Positions 61,380-64,000 of a stretch of DNA of 64,000 nucleotides are shown here, piece by piece; the first letter of the stretch is position 1; each line of letters opens with the position of its first letter. The position numbers and the translations under genes are program-made. Below the pieces are notes generated by a model. The model worked only from the letters and a program-made list of their open reading frames with translations. It did not search any database and was not told the DNA's origin. The stretch comes from a bacterium (lineage in GTDB: Bacteria > Bacillota > Bacilli > Lactobacillales > Streptococcaceae), in assembly GCA_905221455.1 (NCBI GenBank), contig CAJNDF010000001.1:248001-312000 (forward strand), in the 5' to 3' direction.

Positions 61380-62701
61380 TCAAATTCCCTCTTAAATCTA
61401 ATAATTTGTCTAAATGTACTGCCTTCCATCTCTGTTTCTAAAATAATATTGTTGTACTTATCTAATAGTTCTTTCACATTATTTAGGCCGACTCCGCGGT
61501 TTCTTCCCTTAGTGGAGAATCCTAAGGCAAATAGATCTCCTGAAGGAGTCATCGTCATTTTACATGAATTCTGAATCACAATAACTGTTTCAGTTTCCAT
61601 CTTAATAACTGCTACTTCCATCTGCTTTTTATAGCTATCAGCTGAACCTTCGACAGCATTGTTCAATAAAACGCTCATGATACGAACCAAATCCAATAGT
61701 TCAATTGGAAGCTTAGTAATCGTATCTTTTACTTCCAGTGTAAACTCTACACCATTATTTCTTGCATAGACAATGGACTGAGCAACCAAACTTCGTAAAG
61801 CTGAATCTTCTATGTTGTTCAAATCAAAGTAAGTATACTTATCTGAACGCAGTTTATGATTTGCTTTGACCAAAACTTCATTGTAAACTCTGTCAATTTC
61901 CTGTAAATCACCACTGTCAATTGCCATCTGCATGCTGACAAGCATTCCAGCATAGTCATGTCGAAAACCACGAATTTCATTATACAGACCGACAATTTCA
62001 TCTGTATAATTCTGTAAATGTTTCTGTTCAAATTTCTTCTGCTTCAAAGCAATCTCTTTCTCCATTTGAACTTTATGAGAATTCATTGCAAAGAAGGTCA
62101 AAAGGAGAGAAATAAAGACAATAGATGACAAAATACTTCCAAAACTATTCAAATGTTTAATCGTGCTTACCATATCTGAAACGAAAGATACAATATGTAG
62201 CAATAGTAAGGCAAAAAATACTTTTTTCAAAAAAGGATAGAGGTAGTCTTTGTCAAAATAGTTCAGTTCCAAATGGAAGTAACGAATGATTGTTACGATA
62301 ACGATATAAGTCAACACCGTTACAGCGAAAAAGAATAGGCCATAATATTGTAAAACAAAATTGTCTCCTGTTATAGAAGAGAAAGTTACGGACAGAAAGG
62401 TGTGAGGACTCTCATATAAAAGAGATAGTAGTAAACTTAGGAATAATCCTCTATCCCTCTCATACTGTTTAATCCATCTAAAATAGAAATATAGCATCAA
62501 AGGAAATAAAAATGTTGCAATCCCTAACCCATCTAAATTTAGAAGATAGAAGGGAAAATCAAGTACTATTTCTGTTAGTAATGTATAAGCACCAAAAACG
62601 TATAGTTCTTTTCTATTTATTTGACCTTTACAAATTAAACGGTAACTGTGACAAATGATTACAAGATATAATATCAAATCTACTAATAAGAAAAAATCCA
62701 T
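61376..62701 (-). CDS. comD: Competence pheromone receptor histidine kinase ComD
   Basis: A 441-residue membrane sensor of the HPK10 class. Six or seven hydrophobic helices (about 1-210) bind the competence peptide; the H-box is RGFRHDYAGMLVSM and the ATPase part contains LNNAVEGS (N-box) and GVGLNNVKELLDKY (G-box). The class lacks a classic D-box. It starts 12 bases after comC. Its N-terminal half should be matched to the divergent CSP encoded next to it. Confidence 0.96.
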   Translation of the reverse strand: MDFFLLVDLILYLVIICHSYRLICKGQINRKELYVFGAYTLLTEIVLDFPFYLLNLDGLGIATFLFPLMLYFYFRWIKQYERDRGLFLSLLLSLLYESPHTFLSVTFSSITGDNFVLQYYGLFFFAVTVLTYIVIVTIIRYFHLELNYFDKDYLYPFLKKVFFALLLLHIVSFVSDMVSTIKHLNSFGSILSSIVFISLLLTFFAMNSHKVQMEKEIALKQKKFEQKHLQNYTDEIVGLYNEIRGFRHDYAGMLVSMQMAIDSGDLQEIDRVYNEVLVKANHKLRSDKYTYFDLNNIEDSALRSLVAQSIVYARNNGVEFTLEVKDTITKLPIELLDLVRIMSVLLNNAVEGSADSYKKQMEVAVIKMETETVIVIQNSCKMTMTPSGDLFALGFSTKGRNRGVGLNNVKELLDKYNNIILETEMEGSTFRQIIRFKREFE

Positions 62702-62713
62702 TTTTCTACTCCC

Positions 62714-62836
62714 TTATCTTCTTTTAAAGAAATTAAGTAAAACACTACCTATTCTCCTCATCTCCCCACCTTTAATCTCCTGCAAGTCTTTTTCCTTCAA
62801 AGCTACAAACTGTTCCAATTTAACTGTGTTTTTCAT
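62714..62836 (-). CDS. comC: Competence-stimulating peptide precursor ComC
   Basis: A 40-residue precursor starting [20 protein letters not shown], with the double-glycine leader end IKGG. The mature peptide is [16 protein letters not shown]: 16 residues, acidic first residue, Arg3 and a basic tail, as in CSPs. It is neither CSP-1 nor CSP-2 of S. pneumoniae but resembles S. mitis peptides ending NFFKRR. ComAB, the exporter, is not in the window. Confidence 0.96.
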   Translation of the reverse strand: MKNTVKLEQFVALKEKDLQEIKGGEMRRIGSVLLNFFKRR

Positions 62837-62886
62837 AATAAAATCTCCTAAAATGTTTTTTTCTTGTAAGCTAACTTACAAAAACC

Positions 62887-62953
62887 ATTATACAAAATGA
62901 AATTTCATTTTAAATAAAATTCTCTCAACTGTCATTTTTTTCTCCCCAAGTGT
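62887..62953 (-). promoter_or_regulatory. comCDE promoter with ComE direct repeats
   Basis: Minus strand: ACACTTGGG (62945-62953) and ACAGTTGAG (62924-62932), a 9-base direct repeat with 12 bases between, followed by TATAAT (62887-62892). This is the classic ComE-binding layout. Confidence 0.93.
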
Positions 62954-62959
62954 ACTTTT

Positions 62960-62991
62960 TTAAGAAAAAAGCCGGGAAAATTCCCAGCTTT
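62960..62991 (-). terminator. Terminator of tRNA-Arg
   Basis: Minus strand AAAGCTGGGAA, then TTCCCGGCTTT (62968-62991), followed by TTTCTT. It shields the comC promoter from tRNA transcription. Confidence 0.85.
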
Positions 62992-63001
62992 GCTACTATA
63001 T

Positions 63002-63075
63002 TGATCCCAGCAGGATTCGAACCTGCGACCGTTCGCTTAGAAGGCGAATGCTCTATCCAGCTGAGCTATGAGACC
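63002..63075 (-). tRNA. tRNA-Arg (anticodon TCT)
   Basis: 74 bases on the minus strand. Acceptor GGTCTCA pairs with TGGGATC (G-U pairs included); D-arm GCTCAGCTGGATAGAGC; anticodon loop CTTCTAA in stem TTCGC/GCGAA; T-arm GCAGGTTCGAATCCTGC; discriminator A. It reads AGA codons. Confidence 0.97.
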
Positions 63076-63118
63076 TAACACAATTATTCTACCAAAAATT
63101 CAATTAAAAGTCAATTTT

Positions 63119-63598
63119 CTATTTATGATAGGGGGAGCCTTGCTGAATCGTAAAAGCGCGATAAATTTGTTCAGCAAGGACTAGTCTCATTAACTGATGT
63201 GGTAAAGTTAGACGGCCAAAACTGACAGAAAGATTGGCTCTCTTTTTTACATCCTGTGCTAATCCCAGACTCCCCCCAATAATAAAAGTAAGAGTAGAAA
63301 ATCCTTTTATAGAAGCTTCTTCTAACTGCTTACTAAATTCTTCCGAGGAGAAAGTTTTCCCTTCTATAGCCAAGACAATAACGAAATCACGGTCACCAAC
63401 TTTTGATAAAATTCTCTGACCTTCTATTTCTAAAATCTTTTGATTTTCTGACTCACTGGCCTTATCTGGTGTTTTTTCATCTGCTAGCTCAATCATTTCA
63501 AGTTTAGCAAATCGAGAAATTCGTTTTGAATACTCCGCGATACCATCTTTTAAATACTTTTCTTTCAGTTTCCCAACTGTTACAACTTTAATTTTCAT
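63119..63598 (-). CDS. rlmH: 23S rRNA pseudouridine-1915 N3-methyltransferase RlmH
   Basis: SPOUT methyltransferase of 159 residues acting on helix 69 of 23S rRNA. The trefoil-knot SAM site is [11 protein letters not shown] near 105 and the C-terminal [34 protein letters not shown] is the family hallmark ending in YHK. In Staphylococcus this gene is the SCC attachment site; no insertion is seen here. Confidence 0.98.
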   Translation of the reverse strand: MKIKVVTVGKLKEKYLKDGIAEYSKRISRFAKLEMIELADEKTPDKASESENQKILEIEGQRILSKVGDRDFVIVLAIEGKTFSSEEFSKQLEEASIKGFSTLTFIIGGSLGLAQDVKKRANLSVSFGRLTLPHQLMRLVLAEQIYRAFTIQQGSPYHK

Positions 63599-63634
63599 GA
63601 CTCTATTCTAACATATTCTCTATTTTTTCACATC

Positions 63635-63698
63635 TTATTCACAAAATAAAAGGTTAATTTTAACCGAGAAAACCACAGATTTTTGGAAGTTATCCACA
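63635..63698 (+). promoter_or_regulatory. DnaA boxes near the origin
   Basis: TTATCCACA (63690-63698) is a perfect DnaA box and TTATTCACA (63635-63643) has one mismatch. They lie between rlmH and htrA, close to oriC, which is expected shortly downstream of htrA-parB. Confidence 0.7.
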
Positions 63699-63718
63699 AT
63701 CTGTGAAAAACTTTTGTG

Positions 63719-63751
63719 TTTAAGTTATAATTAAGCTAGTCAGTTTATACT
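63719..63751 (+). promoter_or_regulatory. CiaR box and -10 of htrA
   Basis: TTTAAG-TTATA-ATTAAG (63719-63735) fits the CiaR repeat NTTAAG-N5-WTTAAG, ten bases ahead of TATACT (63746-63751), the spacing of CiaR-activated promoters. Confidence 0.85.
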
Positions 63752-63780
63752 TTCAGTAATTCAAAAATATGGAGGCAAAT

Positions 63781-64000
63781 ATGAAACATTTAAAAACATT
63801 TTACAAAAAAGGGTTTCAATTATTAGTCGTTATCGTCATTAGCTTTTTTAGTGGAGCCTTGGGTAGTTTTTCAATAACTCAACTAACTCAAAAAAGTGGT
63901 GTAAATAGCTCTAACAACAATAGTACTATCACACAGACTGCCTATAAAAACGAAAATTCAACAACTCAGGCTGTTAACAAAGTGAAAGATGCTGTTGTTT
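63781..64000 (+). CDS. htrA: Serine protease HtrA (5' part; cut by window end)
   Basis: First 73 codons of the surface quality-control protease. MKHLKTFYKKGFQLLVVIVISFFSGALGSF is a signal anchor (one helix, about 13-31), followed by a Ser/Asn-rich linker and the start of the protease domain (AVNKVKDAVV). The catalytic triad and PDZ domain are beyond the window. GGAGG precedes the ATG, and a CiaR box controls the promoter. In pneumococci HtrA degrades CSP and dampens competence. Confidence 0.95.
   Translation, partial: MKHLKTFYKKGFQLLVVIVISFFSGALGSFSITQLTQKSGVNSSNNNSTITQTAYKNENSTTQAVNKVKDAVV

Noticed and set aside
63648..63666. GGTTAA-TT-TTAACC palindrome upstream of htrA, considered as a terminator
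   Set aside because: The stem is only six or seven A/T-rich pairs and no gene on either strand ends just before it.

Overview
The window reads as a mitis-group Streptococcus chromosome segment just upstream of oriC, most likely S. mitis or a close relative rather than S. pneumoniae. Gene order (adc, dlt, glp, clpC/ctsR, comF, tsf/rpsB, pcsB/mre, ecf, recF/guaB, comCDE, rlmH, htrA) is the familiar pneumococcus-type order at the end of the chromosome. Four features point to a commensal relative: a 16-residue competence peptide ([16 protein letters not shown]) that is neither CSP-1 nor CSP-2, a CbpD with a single SH3b domain, no cbpA/TCS06 block between dusB and clpC, and one BOX repeat. No rRNA, IS element or CRISPR array is visible. 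Species assignment is inference.

Layout. 1-2.0 kb: zinc uptake adcRCB (reverse; adcB cut by the window edge) with an AdcR box on the promoter. 2.0-6.5 kb: dltXABCD for teichoic-acid D-alanylation, including the tiny dltX. 6.8-11.15 kb: the only clearly accessory block, with an MFS transporter, an ABC exporter, a terminator-flanked 27-codon ORF, an Rgg-type regulator and, divergent from it, a 23-residue SHP-type pheromone gene. 11.2-15.4 kb: glycerol operon glpKOF with a cre site, then a Mga-like regulator. 17.1-20.8 kb: hslO, dusB, a cysteine hydrolase, a DUF6287-like lipoprotein and a small membrane protein. 20.8-23.8 kb: ctsR-clpC with a CtsR operator.

23.8-26.8 kb: thiamine-precursor ABC operon under a TPP riboswitch. 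26.9-28.0 kb: late-competence murein hydrolase cbpD with a cin-box. 28.1-34.9 kb: veg, dnaB, rplI, gdpP, hpf and the late-competence comFA-comFC operon. 35-41.8 kb: yigZ, cysK, a BOX element, rpsB-tsf, pcsB, mreC-mreD. 41.9-48.3 kb: ECF vitamin transporter module, pgsA, rodZ and two M16-like peptidases. 48.4-54.4 kb: yaaA-recF, guaB, trpS and an ABC-F ATPase. 54.5-60.4 kb: a YfhO-type membrane protein, a YhgE/Pip protein and its divergent TetR regulator.

60.4-64 kb: tRNA-Asn, tRNA-Glu, the comCDE quorum-sensing operon with its ComE direct repeats, tRNA-Arg, rlmH and the start of htrA, preceded by DnaA boxes and a CiaR box. Two peptide-signalling systems therefore occur here. ComCDE would drive the cbpD and comF promoters through SigX. 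The Rgg/SHP pair probably controls the neighbouring exporters. Cell-envelope functions (dlt, pcsB, mreCD, rodZ, cbpD, htrA) are strongly represented.
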